From Pseudochelatococcus lubricantis (GTDB lineage: Bacteria > Pseudomonadota > Alphaproteobacteria > Rhizobiales > Beijerinckiaceae), in assembly GCF_011762225.1 (NCBI RefSeq), contig NZ_JAASQI010000002.1, positions 124,001 to 188,000 of the forward strand: a stretch of DNA of 64,000 nucleotides, written 5' to 3'. The first letter of the stretch is position 1. Each line of letters starts with the position of its first letter. Below, piece after piece: positions 1 to 9,479 of this stretch. Under the pieces are notes generated by a model. That model ran no database searches, was not told where the DNA came from, and saw nothing but the letters and a program-made list of their open reading frames with translations. A program made the position numbers and the translations under genes.

Positions 1-247
1 ACTGGCGGGGCAGCGTCTGACACGCGATGGCGTGATCGTGATTCAGGCGCGCAGCTTCCGCACACAGGAACGCAACCGGGCCGAGGCGCTGCGGCGACTC
101 GTCGATCTCATCCGTCAGGCGGCGAAGCGTCAACCGATCCGCCGCCCGACACAGCCCACGAAGGCGTCAACGCGCCGCCGGCTCGATGACAAGGCGCGCC
201 GCTCCGGCATCAAAGCGCTGCGCAGCGGCAAGCCGATGGCCGATTAA
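1..247 (+). CDS. arfB: Peptidyl-tRNA hydrolase ArfB, C-terminal part (5' end outside window)
   Basis: The open frame enters from the left edge (first whole codon at base 2) and ends at TAA 245-247, leaving about 81 residues. The visible part is the end of the release-factor-like fold followed by the very basic tail typical of ArfB/YaeJ, with the stretch PTKASTRRRLDDK and many Arg/Lys. In the known family this tail inserts into the empty mRNA channel of stalled ribosomes, and an N-terminal GGQ motif, which is outside the window, hydrolyses the peptidyl-tRNA. The identity rests on the tail alone. It is convergent with epmB, whose stop lies 36 bases beyond. Confidence 0.85.
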   Translation, partial: LAGQRLTRDGVIVIQARSFRTQERNRAEALRRLVDLIRQAAKRQPIRRPTQPTKASTRRRLDDKARRSGIKALRSGKPMAD

Positions 248-283
248 GGTGGGACGGGGCGATGCTCGGGGGGCGCCTGCCGT

Positions 284-1354
284 TCACTCCGGCGGATAGG
301 TGTGCGTGTGTCCGCGAAAATCGGTGACGTGCCAAGTGTCGTCTGCCGTGTTTTTTTCGGCGGCGCACGGGTTGAGTGGCGCCTTGCCGTGACCGCCAGG
401 AATGTCGAGCACGTAGGTCGGCTGGCAAAGGCCCGAATAATGGCCGCGCAACGCGCGCACCAACGCCTGCCCTTCGTCTATGCTGGTGCGGAAATGGCCG
501 GTGCCGGGGGCGAGGTCGCCGTGATGAAGGTAATAGGGCTTGATGCGGTTCTCCACGAAGGCACGCATAAGGGCGCCGAGCGTGCCAGCGTCGTCGTTGA
601 CGCCGCGCAGCAGCACGGACTGGCTGAGCATTACGATGCCGGCGTCGACGAGGCGCGCGCAGGCGGCGCGGGCGTCGCAGCCGAGTTCGCGCGGATGGTT
701 GGCGTGCAGAACCAAGTAGACCGCCTTGCCGGCCTCCCTGAGAGCCTCGACCAGCGCGGGCGAGACGCGCTCCGGCGCGACGACCGGCACGCGCGTGTGC
801 CAGCGCAGCACCTTGACGTGGTCGATTTGCGCTAGCCGGTCCGTCACCGCCGCGAGGCGACGCGGCGAAAGGACGAGCGGGTCGCCGCCGGTGATCACGA
901 CCTCCCAGATTTCGGGATGCGCGGCGATATAGGCGATGGCGGCTTCGAATGCCTCCTCGCCGAGCGCGGTCGGCTGACCGGGGCCAACCATCTCGCGCCG
1001 GAAGCAAAAGCGGCAATAGACAGGACAGACATGCACCAGCTTCAGCAGCACGCGGTCCGGATAGCGGTGCACGATGCCCTCGACCGGCGAATGGGCGTGA
1101 TCACCGATGGGGTCGTCGCGCTCCTGCGGGGTGTGGTCAAGCTCGCGCGCGTCGGGAATGAACTGGCGGGCGATGGGGTCGTCCGGATCGGTACTATCGA
1201 TCAGGTCGGCGACAGCCGGGGTGATGGCGATAGCGTAGCGGGCGGCGACCCGTTCGAGAGCGGCTTGCGCGGCGGGCCCTATGAAGCCGGCGTCGGCCAG
1301 CTCCTGCGGGCGGCGCAGCGTGGTGCGGGGCTTTTCGATCACGGGGCCGGTCAT
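284..1354 (-). CDS. epmB: EF-P (R)-beta-lysylation protein EpmB (lysine 2,3-aminomutase-like radical SAM enzyme)
   Basis: The product has 356 residues and is a radical-SAM protein of the lysine 2,3-aminomutase family. The CxxxCxxC cluster motif is at C110, C114 and C117 (CPVYCRFC). A GGD segment follows, and the PGGHGK stretch near the C-terminus is where the family carries its PLP lysine. EpmB converts (S)-alpha-lysine to (R)-beta-lysine, which EpmA attaches to elongation factor P. The ATG at 1354 is chosen because it forms an ATGA overlap with the epmA stop; an in-frame start further upstream at 1387 would lie inside epmA. The adjacency to epmA and efp separates it from catabolic lysine aminomutases. 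Confidence 0.9.
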   Translation of the reverse strand: MTGPVIEKPRTTLRRPQELADAGFIGPAAQAALERVAARYAIAITPAVADLIDSTDPDDPIARQFIPDARELDHTPQERDDPIGDHAHSPVEGIVHRYPDRVLLKLVHVCPVYCRFCFRREMVGPGQPTALGEEAFEAAIAYIAAHPEIWEVVITGGDPLVLSPRRLAAVTDRLAQIDHVKVLRWHTRVPVVAPERVSPALVEALREAGKAVYLVLHANHPRELGCDARAACARLVDAGIVMLSQSVLLRGVNDDAGTLGALMRAFVENRIKPYYLHHGDLAPGTGHFRTSIDEGQALVRALRGHYSGLCQPTYVLDIPGGHGKAPLNPCAAEKNTADDTWHVTDFRGHTHTYPPE

Positions 1355-2445
1355 GCTGTTGCCTGCGGAATGGAAAGGGGCGCCCATAGTACCTCTTCGA
1401 TGTGTCGGGCGTCCGTGGCGAGCATGACGAGCCGGTCGAGGCCGAGCGCGATGCCGCTCGTCGGCGGCATGGCGGGCAGCAGGGCGAGAAGCGCCTCGTC
1501 GAGCGGGTAACGCTCGCCGTATACGCGCTGTTTCTCGTCCATCTCCAGCATGAAGCGGCGGCGCTGCTCCACCGGGTCGGTGAGTTCGCCGAAGCCGTTG
1601 GCGAGTTCGACGCCGCAGACGAACAGCTCGAAACGCTCCGAGAGGCGCGGGTCGGCCGGGCTGCGGCGCGCCAGCGCCGCTTCGTGGGCCGGGTAGGCAT
1701 CAAGCACGGTGGCCCGGCCGTGGCCCAGATGCGGCTCGATGCGCTGGTTGAGCACATGGCTGAAGATATCGGACCAGGTATCGTCCGCGACGATGCGAAT
1801 TCCAGCTGCGCCTGCGGCCGCCGCGAGGGCGTCGCGGTCGGGCGGGGCGAGGGGGTCGTCGGGGATGGTGGCGAGCAGGTCGATGCCGGCGTAGTGCCGG
1901 AACGCATCGGCCACCGTCAGGCGCTGCGGCTCGGCGAAGGGGTCGGCCTCAGCGGACCGGAAGCGCAGCCGCGTTGTGCCCGCTGCCTCCGCCGCTGCGC
2001 GCAGGATGGCGGCGCAGTCGGCCATCAGCGTATCGTAGGGCTCGTCGGCCCGATACCATTCAACCAGCGTGAACTCGGGGTGATGCAGGGGGCTGCGCTC
2101 GCGGTTGCGGTAGACGCGGGCAAAATTGACGATGTGTGTTTCGCCGGCTGCGACAAGCTTTTTGCAGGCGAATTCGGGCGAGGTGTGCAGGTAGAGTGGC
2201 CGGCGGGCGAGACCGCCGTCAAGGAAATGCGTGGCGAAGGCGTGCAGATGTGCTTCGTTGCCGGGCGACGTCTGCAGGGCGGGGGTCTCCACCTCGATGA
2301 AGCCGCGTTCCGCGAAGAAGGCGCGCAGCCGGGCGGTGATGCTCTGGCGCGCGAGAAGGCGGGGGCGGCGGCGGCCATGGGCCTCGTGCGTGAAAAATGC
2401 GCGGGAATCGGCGATAAAATCGGTTTCGGCCATCAGTTTTTGCAC
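1351..2445 (-). CDS. epmA: EF-P--(R)-beta-lysine ligase EpmA (GenX/PoxA)
   Basis: The protein has 364 residues and looks like the catalytic domain of class II lysyl-tRNA synthetase without the N-terminal anticodon-binding domain, the hallmark of EpmA. Class II motifs are visible: motif 1 around [10 protein letters not shown], motif 2 around [11 protein letters not shown] and motif 3 [12 protein letters not shown] near the C-terminus. The enzyme activates beta-lysine with ATP and transfers it to a lysine of EF-P. It is translationally coupled to epmB (ATGA) and diverges from efp across a 125-base gap. It is somewhat longer than the roughly 325-residue E. coli enzyme. Confidence 0.92.
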   Translation of the reverse strand: MQKLMAETDFIADSRAFFTHEAHGRRRPRLLARQSITARLRAFFAERGFIEVETPALQTSPGNEAHLHAFATHFLDGGLARRPLYLHTSPEFACKKLVAAGETHIVNFARVYRNRERSPLHHPEFTLVEWYRADEPYDTLMADCAAILRAAAEAAGTTRLRFRSAEADPFAEPQRLTVADAFRHYAGIDLLATIPDDPLAPPDRDALAAAAGAAGIRIVADDTWSDIFSHVLNQRIEPHLGHGRATVLDAYPAHEAALARRSPADPRLSERFELFVCGVELANGFGELTDPVEQRRRFMLEMDEKQRVYGERYPLDEALLALLPAMPPTSGIALGLDRLVMLATDARHIEEVLWAPLSIPQATA

Positions 2446-2570
2446 TCAGGCATCTGGCTATTGCTGTCGGGATGAGTAAGGTGGCGCGCGACAGCCGTGG
2501 GTATACGCCTTCGGTATCCGTTCCCTGGCCGGACGTTACACGAAACAGAAGACAAGCAGAGGTTTATCAC

Positions 2571-3137
2571 GTGAAGGTTATCGCGAGTTCCGTTCGTAAA
2601 GGCAACATCCTTGAGGTCGACGGCCATCTGTGCGTCGTGCTTTCCGCCGAAAGCTTCTTTCCCGGCAAGGGCACGCCGACGACGCAGATCGATATGCGCC
2701 GTATCGCCGACGGCGTGAAGGTTTCCCAGCGCTACAAGACCACGGAGCAGGTGGAGCGCGCCTTCGTCGAGGATATCGATTTCTCGTATCTGTACCAGGA
2801 TGGCGATTCTTACATCTTCATGAACCCCGAGAGCTTCGAGCAGCTCACGGTTTCCGCCGATGTGGTCGGCGATCAGGCCGTGTACCTGCAGGAGGGCATG
2901 GTCGTCAAGCTGTCCATCTTCGAGGGCAACGCCGTGGCGATCGAGCTGCCGGCGCGCGTCACCCTTGAAATCGTCGAGACGGAACCCACGGTGAAGGGGC
3001 AGACGGCGTCGTCCTCCTACAAGCCGGCGATCCTCTCGAACGGCGTGCGCGTGATGGTGCCGCCGCACATCTCCACCGGCACGCGCATCGTGGTGCAGAC
3101 CGAGGACGGTTCCTACGTCGAGCGCGCCAAGGACTGA
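2571..3137 (+). CDS. efp: Elongation factor P
   Basis: EF-P binds between the ribosomal P and E sites and relieves stalling at polyproline stretches. The GTG at 2571 gives 188 residues, the usual family length, and is preceded by a purine-rich AGCAGAGG at about 2555-2562. A longer frame from 2472 would add 33 residues with no family likeness. The modification loop is visible as FFPGKGTP with the acceptor lysine at K33, matching the beta-lysylated K34 of E. coli. Three beta-barrel regions follow, the last ending in [14 protein letters not shown]. The facing epmA and epmB genes imply beta-lysylation rather than rhamnosylation. Confidence 0.96.
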   Translation: MKVIASSVRKGNILEVDGHLCVVLSAESFFPGKGTPTTQIDMRRIADGVKVSQRYKTTEQVERAFVEDIDFSYLYQDGDSYIFMNPESFEQLTVSADVVGDQAVYLQEGMVVKLSIFEGNAVAIELPARVTLEIVETEPTVKGQTASSSYKPAILSNGVRVMVPPHISTGTRIVVQTEDGSYVERAKD

Positions 3138-3243
3138 CGGTTGCGGCCACGCTTTGCCCGCGGGCCGACTTCGGTCATAGTCCACCTGCGCCGCGCGAAG
3201 GTCCGCATTCCGCTGGCCCGCGGATCGGCGCGGGAGATGGGTC

Positions 3244-3672
3244 ATGACCGGAAACGTGTTGTACACCGCCACTGCCACGGCAAAGGGCGGGCGCGAAGGA
3301 CATATCCGCAGTTCGGACGGCGTGCTTGAGGCCAATCTTGTCGTGCCCAAGGGGCTTGGCGGTCCGGGTGGGGCGGGGACCAACCCTGAACAATTGTTCG
3401 CGGCCGGCTACGCGGCCTGCTTCGAGGGCGCTGTGCGCTTTGCCGCGCGGCAGGCGGGCGTCAAGCTGGGGCCCGACACACAGGTCACCGCGCATGTCGG
3501 CATCGGCCCGCGTGAGGCCGGCGGTTTCCAGATCGCCGTGAAGCTGGAGCCGCATCTCGACGGTGTGGACCCGACGCAGGCGCAGGACCTCGTCAATACG
3601 GCGCATGAGAAGATCTGTCCCTACTCCCACGCCACGCGCGGCAATGTCGAGGTGACGATCGAACTCGTCTGA
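3244..3672 (+). CDS. Organic hydroperoxide resistance protein, Ohr/OsmC family
   Basis: The protein has 142 residues, the usual size. Both reactive cysteines of the Ohr family are visible: C59 in GYAACFEGA and C125 in ICPYSHATRGN. Ohr is a thiol peroxidase that reduces organic hydroperoxides, normally with lipoylated proteins as reductant. The ATG at 3244 follows a GGGAGATGGGTC stretch that can serve as ribosome binding site. It lies 106 bases after efp on the same strand. No OhrR-type MarR regulator is adjacent. The C-terminal RGN(V)E pattern fits Ohr better than OsmC. Confidence 0.9.
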   Translation: MTGNVLYTATATAKGGREGHIRSSDGVLEANLVVPKGLGGPGGAGTNPEQLFAAGYAACFEGAVRFAARQAGVKLGPDTQVTAHVGIGPREAGGFQIAVKLEPHLDGVDPTQAQDLVNTAHEKICPYSHATRGNVEVTIELV

Positions 3673-3685
3673 CCGACAGGGCGGA

Positions 3686-3716
3686 AACCGGGCGGCGGGT
3701 ATCTGCCGCCCGCTGT
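3686..3716 (+). terminator. Possible weak terminator after ohr
   Basis: A perfect 7-bp stem (GGGCGGC 3690-3696 / GCCGCCC 3705-3711) with an 8-base loop lies just after the ohr stop. Only a short T run (GCTGTTTCG) follows, so efficiency is doubtful. Confidence 0.35.
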
Positions 3717-3833
3717 TTCGCACGTGCTGAAAATGTTTTCCCACCTTGCTCCGGCCGGGCGGTGTTGTTACCTTCCCGTCCGCACGGGTGGCAAGGTAAC
3801 GACAGCGCCCGACCGCACTCGGGGCTGGTGTTC

Positions 3834-4154
3834 ATGCGTTTTCTCTTTCGTCTTGCGGGCTTCCTGCTGCTTGCCGCCGGATTCGTGTCGCTGATTGTCG
3901 ACGGTGCGCGCGCCATCGCCGACGACAGCCTCGTGTTCACCAGTCTCGGGCCTGTCCTCGCCTGGCTGCTGCCGTCGTTTTTTCCGCGCATCCAGCTGCT
4001 GGCGGTGGAGAATGTCGGCGCGTATCTGTGGGATCCTGTGCTGGTGACGCTGTTCGAGGCGCCGGCCTTCGCGGCGGCGGCGGGGCTCGGCGTGTTGTTC
4101 CTGTGGATCGGCCGCCGCCCGCCGGAGCCAATCGGCTTTTCCACCCGCTACTGA
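3834..4154 (+). CDS. Small integral membrane protein of unknown function
   Basis: The product has 106 residues starting at ATG 3834; a longer in-frame start at 3762 adds a hydrophilic, low-quality leader and is not preferred. Two hydrophobic helices are evident: residues about 5-24 (FLLLAAGFVSLIVDGARA) and about 78-97 (APAFAAAAGLGVLFLWIG). Between them is a region with PSFFPRIQLL. I do not recognise a named family, although the layout resembles short conserved membrane proteins common in Rhizobiales. It is convergent with the SURF1 gene, only 14 bases apart. Confidence 0.7.
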   Translation: MRFLFRLAGFLLLAAGFVSLIVDGARAIADDSLVFTSLGPVLAWLLPSFFPRIQLLAVENVGAYLWDPVLVTLFEAPAFAAAAGLGVLFLWIGRRPPEPIGFSTRY

Positions 4155-4168
4155 ACGAGTCGCGCGCG

Positions 4169-4984
4169 TCAAGCGTCGGGCGCGGACCGTTGCGCGCGCC
4201 TGTATTCCAGCCATATATGCCGCGCGAAACAGAGATACATGCCGGCCGCGACCGCTGCCATGGCGAACCATGTCAGCGCGTAGCTGAGGTGGCTGTTGGG
4301 GAAGGTGATCCGCGTCAGCCCGCCGCGCGGATAGCCGTCCGGATTGGCGGCGGCATCGGCATCGATGAAATAGGGTGCGACGGCGCCGAGATCGCGGGCG
4401 GCGGCGATCGCCTCCACGTCGCGCGAGTACCAGCGGTCATTGGCGGGGTCGTTGGCGCGCAGGAAGGCGCCGTGCGGCTCCGTCATGCGGATGAGGCCGG
4501 TCACCGTCAGTGGGCCTGCGGCCTGTGCCGCCGCCAGGCTTTCGGCAGCGCGTCGTTCTGTCGGCACGAATCCCCGGTTGATCAGCGTGACGGCGCCGCG
4601 ATCGTCCCGCAACGGCGTCATCACCCAGTAGCCGGCGCCGAAGTCCGTGACGGCATAGACGGTGGTTTCCCTGTCGTACAGGAATTCGCCGGTGAGCTGC
4701 ACGCGCCTGTACTCGTCCTTCGCGCGGGTGATTGCCGGCCATGTGTCCTGCGCGGGCGCCGGCACGGCTGCGGCATGCACGCGCGCTTCCACGCGGGCGA
4801 TCAGGTCGGTCTTCCACGCCAGACGCTGCACCTGCCAGACGCCGAGCGCCAGCAGGCCGCAGACGATGGCCAGCGCCGCAAAGCCCCAGAGGAGGAGCGA
4901 GCGCAGGGGAGACGGCGGAGCGGCCGGCGACGGCACGAGTCCTTGTCTGTCGTCAGACGGGTAACCGCCCCGGGGCAGGCTCAC
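4169..4984 (-). CDS. SURF1-family cytochrome oxidase assembly protein
   Basis: The protein has 271 residues with the SURF1 layout: one transmembrane helix near the N-terminus (about residues 25-45, LLLWGFAALAIVCGLLALGVW), a periplasmic domain, and a C-terminal helix (LTWFAMAAVAAGMYLCF). The family motif around NRGFVP is present. SURF1 proteins help insert heme into terminal oxidases. The start is taken as GTG 4984, which makes a GTGA overlap with the cyoD stop; a longer frame would run backward through cyoD. It is the last gene of the cyoABCD operon, so it very likely serves this quinol oxidase. Confidence 0.85.
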   Translation of the reverse strand: MSLPRGGYPSDDRQGLVPSPAAPPSPLRSLLLWGFAALAIVCGLLALGVWQVQRLAWKTDLIARVEARVHAAAVPAPAQDTWPAITRAKDEYRRVQLTGEFLYDRETTVYAVTDFGAGYWVMTPLRDDRGAVTLINRGFVPTERRAAESLAAAQAAGPLTVTGLIRMTEPHGAFLRANDPANDRWYSRDVEAIAAARDLGAVAPYFIDADAAANPDGYPRGGLTRITFPNSHLSYALTWFAMAAVAAGMYLCFARHIWLEYRRAQRSAPDA

Positions 4985-5376
4985 GGCAGGCTTTGCGCCT
5001 GCTCGGGCGTCATCGGCATCATGTGGGTGTTCAGATGGTGCATCACCCACATCGACCCGGCAATGGCGATGACGATGATGATGATGGTGAAGACGAAGGC
5101 CATCAACGTCCACCCGCCTTCCGAACGCGCGTTCATGTGCAGGAAGTAGACCATCTGCACGACGATCTGCGCGACGCCGAGCGCCATGACGGCGATGGCG
5201 GTGAGGGCAGGGCTGCCGAGCGTGCCGTTGATCACCAGCCAGAAGGGGATGACGGTCAGGATGGCCGACAGGACGAAGCCCGTCACATAGCCGTTGACCG
5301 TGCCGTGTGCCTCGCCGGAATCGTGCCTGTGGTTGCCGGCATGGACCGTGCCGGCGTCATGCGGATTGGCGGCCAT
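4981..5376 (-). CDS. cyoD: Cytochrome o ubiquinol oxidase subunit IV
   Basis: The product has 131 residues. After a His-rich hydrophilic start it has three transmembrane helices (about residues 29-50, 55-80 and 90-113), ending in MHHLNTHMM. This is the small subunit IV that supports assembly of the bo3-type quinol oxidase. The ATG at 5376 overlaps the cyoC stop as TGATG. An upstream in-frame start at 5457 would lie inside cyoC and is rejected. Confidence 0.93.
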   Translation of the reverse strand: MAANPHDAGTVHAGNHRHDSGEAHGTVNGYVTGFVLSAILTVIPFWLVINGTLGSPALTAIAVMALGVAQIVVQMVYFLHMNARSEGGWTLMAFVFTIIIIVIAIAGSMWVMHHLNTHMMPMTPEQAQSLP

Positions 5377-6011
5377 CACAGCACCCCTATCAGATAGACG
5401 AAGGAAAACACCACGACCCAGACGAGATCGAGGAAGTGCCAGAACATCGACAGGCACATGACACGGCGCGCGTTGGCCTCGCCGATGCCACGCTGGCTGA
5501 TCTGCACCAGCAGGACGCCGAGCCAGATCACGCCGAAGGCGACGTGCAGCGCATGGGTGCCCACGAGCGTGAAGAACGAGGACAGGAAGGCGCTGACCTG
5601 CGGCGTCGCGCCGATATGGATCAGGTGATAGAACTCAAAAATCGTCAGCCCCAGGAAGGCGAGGCCGAACACGCCGGTCACCGCGAGCCAGCGCAGCGTG
5701 CCTGCCTTGTTGCCCTGCTGCATGGCGATCACGGCGAAGCCATAGGTAATCGACGAGATCAGCAGCGCCGCGGTGGACACCAGCACCTGATTGAGGTCGA
5801 AGAGATCGACCGGCGCCGGGCCGCCCGCGTAGCTGCGGCCGAGGACGGCATGCACGGCGAAGAGCGACGCGAAGATCAGGCAGTCGCTCATCAGGTAGAC
5901 CCAGAAACCGAGCATCGTCCCGGTTTCGTGATGGCCGTGGTCGCCCTCGTCCTCCGTGACGAAGAAGACGGGCGCGCCCTGGATATCGGATGGGCTGATA
6001 TGTTTGGTCAT
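5376..6011 (-). CDS. cyoC: Cytochrome o ubiquinol oxidase subunit III
   Basis: The protein has 211 residues and five transmembrane helices of the heme-copper oxidase subunit III family. The N-terminus contains a His/Asp/Glu-rich stretch ([10 protein letters not shown]), followed by [17 protein letters not shown], the typical first helix of quinol oxidase subunit III. It starts at ATG 6011, overlapping the cyoB stop by ATGA, and is followed by cyoD. Confidence 0.95.
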   Translation of the reverse strand: MTKHISPSDIQGAPVFFVTEDEGDHGHHETGTMLGFWVYLMSDCLIFASLFAVHAVLGRSYAGGPAPVDLFDLNQVLVSTAALLISSITYGFAVIAMQQGNKAGTLRWLAVTGVFGLAFLGLTIFEFYHLIHIGATPQVSAFLSSFFTLVGTHALHVAFGVIWLGVLLVQISQRGIGEANARRVMCLSMFWHFLDLVWVVVFSFVYLIGVL

Positions 6012-8017
6012 GATGCCACCTTCCCCGCCAGCAGTCTGGTCCGCGTCTCTTCCGTCGCGGCGACCTCGGAGGCCGGGATGTAGTAGTCCCGGCTATAGTT
6101 GAACGTGTGTGCGATGGCGGCGGCGATGAGCGTCGCGAGCGACACGGCGGCGAGCCACCAGATGTGCCAGATCAGGGCAAAGCCGAGCACGAGCGAGAGC
6201 CCGGCGAGCACCACGCCCATGCCGGTGTTCTTCGGCATGTGGACGGGGCGGAAGCCGGCAAGCGGGCGGGTATAGCCGCGGCTCTTCATGTCCCACCACG
6301 CATCGATGCCATGCACCACGAGGGTGAAGGCGAAGTTGTAGGCGGGCGGCGGCGAGGAGACCGCCCACTCAAGCGTGCGGCCGTTCCACGGATCGCCGGT
6401 GGTGTCGGCATAGGCCTTGCGGCGCAGGAAGCCGACCGCGAACTGGGCCACGAAGGCCAGCGTGCCGATGAAGATCAGGCTCACGCCGACGGCCGCGGCG
6501 ACGAACAGGATATGGAGCGAGGTATCCTCGAACTGGCTGATGCGGCGCGTGACGCCCATCAGGCCGAGGATATAGACGGGCATGAACGCCACCCAGAAGC
6601 CGACGAGCCAGCACCAGAACGACACCTTGCCCCAGAACGGATCGGCCCGGAAACCGAAGGCCTTCGGGAACCAGTAGACGATGCCGGCGAACATGCCGAA
6701 CACGACGCCGCCGATGATGGTGTTGTGGAAGTGAGCCACCAGGAACAGGCTGTTATGCAGCACGAAGTCGGCCGGGGGAACGGCGAGCAGGACGCCCGTC
6801 ATGCCGCCGACGACGAAGGTGAGCATGAAGCCGACGGTCCACATCATCGGCACCTCGAAGCGGATGCGCCCCTTGTACATCGTGAACAGCCAGTTGAAGA
6901 TCTTCGCGCCCGTCGGGATCGAGATGATCATCGTCGTGATGCCGAAGAACGTATTGACGCTCGCGCCCGACCCCATGGTGAAGAAGTGGTGCAGCCACAC
7001 CAGATACGACAGGATCATGATGGCCGCCGTGGCGTAGACCATGGAGGTGTAGCCGAACAGGCGCTTGCCGCAATAGGTGGCGACCACCTCCGAATAGACG
7101 CCGAACGCCGGCAGGACGAGGATGTACACCTCCGGATGACCCCAGATCCAGATGAGGTTGACATACATCATCGGGCTGCCGCCCATGTCGTTCGTGAAGA
7201 AGTGCGTCCCCACATAGCGGTCCAGCGTGAGCAGGGCGAGCACGGCGGTGAGGATGGGGAAGGTCGCGACGATCAGGATATTCGTGCACAACGTCGTCCA
7301 GGTGAACACCGGCATGCGCATGTACTTCATGCCCGGGCAGCGCATCTTGACGATGGTGACGATCAGGTTGATGCCCGATAAGGTTGTGCCGACGCCCGCT
7401 ATCTGGAGCGACCACAGGTAATAGTCCACGCCGACCCAGGGACTGGCCTCGATGCCGGAGAGCGGCGGATAGGCGAGCCAGCCCGTCTGCGCGAACTCGC
7501 CCACGAACAGCGAGGCCATGACGAGCACCGCGCCGGACGTCGTCATCCAGAAGCTGAAATTGTTCAGGAACGGGAAGGCGACGTCGCGCGCGCCGATCTG
7601 CAACGGCATGACGTAGTTCATCAGTCCCGTCACCAGCGGCATGGCGACGAAGAAGATCATGATCACGCCGTGCGCGGTGAAGATCTGGTCGTAGTGATGG
7701 GCGTTCAGATAGCCCTCGCCGCCGCCGGAGGCCATTGCCTGATGCAGGCGCAGCATGATGGCGTCCGCCAGCCCGCGCAGGAACATCACCAGCGCGAGGA
7801 TGATGTACATGATGCCGATCTTCTTGTGATCGACGCTCGTGAACCACTCGTTCCAGAGATAGCCCCAGAGACGGTAGCGGGTGATCGCCGCCAGCACCGC
7901 GCCGCCGAGAACGGCGACAGCGGCGAACGTCCAGATGATGATCGGCTCGTGCAGCGGAATGGCTTCGAGGGTGAGGCGCCCGAAGACCAGTTGCTGGAGA
8001 TCGCTGTCGAAATTCAT
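6008..8017 (-). CDS. cyoB: Cytochrome o ubiquinol oxidase subunit I
   Basis: At 669 residues this matches the roughly 660-residue CyoB, longer than aa3-type subunit I because of extra terminal helices. The catalytic subunit binds low-spin heme and the heme-CuB centre; the WGHPEVYI motif carries the His-Tyr cross-linked CuB site, and HFHNTIIGG holds further heme ligands. It reduces oxygen to water with electrons from ubiquinol and pumps protons in the inner membrane. It starts six bases after the cyoA stop and overlaps cyoC by ATGA. Confidence 0.97.
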   Translation of the reverse strand: MNFDSDLQQLVFGRLTLEAIPLHEPIIIWTFAAVAVLGGAVLAAITRYRLWGYLWNEWFTSVDHKKIGIMYIILALVMFLRGLADAIMLRLHQAMASGGGEGYLNAHHYDQIFTAHGVIMIFFVAMPLVTGLMNYVMPLQIGARDVAFPFLNNFSFWMTTSGAVLVMASLFVGEFAQTGWLAYPPLSGIEASPWVGVDYYLWSLQIAGVGTTLSGINLIVTIVKMRCPGMKYMRMPVFTWTTLCTNILIVATFPILTAVLALLTLDRYVGTHFFTNDMGGSPMMYVNLIWIWGHPEVYILVLPAFGVYSEVVATYCGKRLFGYTSMVYATAAIMILSYLVWLHHFFTMGSGASVNTFFGITTMIISIPTGAKIFNWLFTMYKGRIRFEVPMMWTVGFMLTFVVGGMTGVLLAVPPADFVLHNSLFLVAHFHNTIIGGVVFGMFAGIVYWFPKAFGFRADPFWGKVSFWCWLVGFWVAFMPVYILGLMGVTRRISQFEDTSLHILFVAAAVGVSLIFIGTLAFVAQFAVGFLRRKAYADTTGDPWNGRTLEWAVSSPPPAYNFAFTLVVHGIDAWWDMKSRGYTRPLAGFRPVHMPKNTGMGVVLAGLSLVLGFALIWHIWWLAAVSLATLIAAAIAHTFNYSRDYYIPASEVAATEETRTRLLAGKVAS

Positions 8018-8023
8018 GACGGG

Positions 8024-9130
8024 TTACTCGCTGAAAATCCGGGTGGCGGCGGGCGCGGCGCTCATGCGGCGGTTCCCCGCCGCGAGGTCGGCGACGACGG
8101 CCAGCGCCGTGGCCGGCTCGGAGCCGGGGGTGCACAGGTTGTCGGCCAGCGCCTTCTCCAGCCGTGCCAAGGCGAGCGCGGCGGGGTTGCCCATGCGCCC
8201 GAGCCCGCTGATGCGGTTCGCGTCCTTGTGCATGATGTCCATCATGCACTCCTTGCCCTCGGGCACGCACATGTTGACGATGCGGTAGAACAGGTCGCCA
8301 TCGACGCTTTTGAAGTAGCGCACCGGTTCTGCCTCGCTGGGGCGGGCGATGTCGAGGTAGGCGGCGCGGGTGAGCGCGTTGCCGGAGGCCCGTGCGTTTG
8401 CGACCCAGGCGCCGAAATCGTTGTCCGACAAGCCGTGGAACTTGAAACGCATGTGCGAGAAGCCGTGGCCGGTGTAGTTGGCGGAGAAGCCGTCGAAGAC
8501 GCCCTCCTTGTTGATGACCGCGTGCAGCTTCGTCTGCATGCCGGCCATGGCGTAGATCTGGCCGGCGAGCGCGGGCACGTAGAACGAGTTCATCAGGTTG
8601 GAGGAGGTGATGGTGAAGCTGATCGGCCGGTCGACGGGCGCGGCCAGCTCATTGATCGTCGCGATGCCGTATTGCGGATAGATGAACATCCATTTCCAGT
8701 CGAGCGAGACGACCTGCACGCGCAGCGGCTCCATGTCCTCCGGCACCGGGCGGTTGGCGTCGAGGCGCTCCAGCGGGCGGTAGGGATCGAGCCGGTGGGT
8801 AGCGATCCACGTCACCGTGCCGAGCACGAGGATGATGGCGATCGGCGCGCCCCAGATGGCGAATTCCAGTTTCGTCGAGTGATGGAAGTCCGGATCGTAG
8901 GTGGCGCTCCTGTTCGACTGCCGGTACTTCCACGCGAACAGCAGGGTCAACGCCATGACGGGCAGGATGATGAGCAGCATCAGGCCCGTGGAGACCAGAA
9001 TGAGGTCCTTTTGCTGCGTCGCAATGTCGCCGGCCGGAGCCATGACGACCCACTGGCAACCGGATAAAAGGGGCGATATCGCAAGAAGCGATACGAGGGG
9101 AAGCGCTTTGACCCGGGGCATCCGTCTCAT
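8024..9130 (-). CDS. cyoA: Cytochrome o ubiquinol oxidase subunit II (lipoprotein)
   Basis: The product has 368 residues from ATG 9130. It has a lipoprotein signal with lipobox LLSGC (acylated Cys at about 25), then two transmembrane helices (about 48-68 and 93-112) and a periplasmic cupredoxin-like domain. In the region where cytochrome c oxidases carry the CuA cysteines, this protein reads SANYTGHGFSHMRF with no Cys. That marks it as quinol oxidase subunit II rather than cytochrome c oxidase. A second in-frame ATG at 9121 is also possible. It is first gene of cyoABCD-SURF1. No heme O synthase (cyoE) is in the window. Confidence 0.95.
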   Translation of the reverse strand: MRRMPRVKALPLVSLLAISPLLSGCQWVVMAPAGDIATQQKDLILVSTGLMLLIILPVMALTLLFAWKYRQSNRSATYDPDFHHSTKLEFAIWGAPIAIILVLGTVTWIATHRLDPYRPLERLDANRPVPEDMEPLRVQVVSLDWKWMFIYPQYGIATINELAAPVDRPISFTITSSNLMNSFYVPALAGQIYAMAGMQTKLHAVINKEGVFDGFSANYTGHGFSHMRFKFHGLSDNDFGAWVANARASGNALTRAAYLDIARPSEAEPVRYFKSVDGDLFYRIVNMCVPEGKECMMDIMHKDANRISGLGRMGNPAALALARLEKALADNLCTPGSEPATALAVVADLAAGNRRMSAAPAATRIFSE

Positions 9131-9479
9131 CCATGTTGGTGCAGGCACGGCAGACGGCGAGGACTCGCCGCCACCATGCAAATGATCGCACTGCATACAG
9201 ACGCGGAAATGCCCTATCAAGGGCTCGGGGCAGGGGTGCGACAACATGCACACCCCCGTTACAAAGTTGAAATTTCTGTTGCCGATGCCGAATGCTGGGG
9301 TTGTGCACCCGAAAAGGGTGTGCGACGGCTGGCTTCATATGATTATAAAAATTCAAATCCAGCGAATAGTTACAAATGAAAGTATTCGCCGATGACAATG
9401 GGTGATGCCATCTGCAACCGACGGCAAGCCAGGCGTACCACCGGTTGCGGCATTGTGCGCCGCATCATTGTGCGCCGCA
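9131..9479. other. Intergenic region upstream of cyoA
   Basis: This 349-base stretch separates cyoA from the TroA-like gene, both on the minus strand. It is relatively AT-rich around 9340-9400 and holds a candidate cyo promoter, two inverted repeats (9306-9320 and 9362-9389) and a 15-base tandem duplication at its right end. Short frames inside it have no recognisable product. Confidence 0.6.
9342..9389 (-). promoter_or_regulatory. Candidate cyo operon promoter and overlapping inverted repeat
   Basis: On the minus strand a perfect TATAAT occurs at 9347-9342, about 210 bases before cyoA. No good -35 box is visible at the right distance, but the region is covered by a perfect 7-bp inverted repeat GCGAATA (9362-9368) / TATTCGC (9383-9389), which could be the binding site of a regulator controlling the oxidase. 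Assignment is by inspection only. Confidence 0.4.

Noticed and set aside
1402-2475. A 357-codon plus-strand frame opposite epmA
   Set aside because: No family features; the opposite strand encodes a clear class II synthetase-like enzyme.
4028-7381. Long plus-strand frames opposite the cyo operon
   Set aside because: They are antisense shadows caused by high GC; the minus strand encodes recognisable oxidase subunits with membrane helices and active-site motifs.
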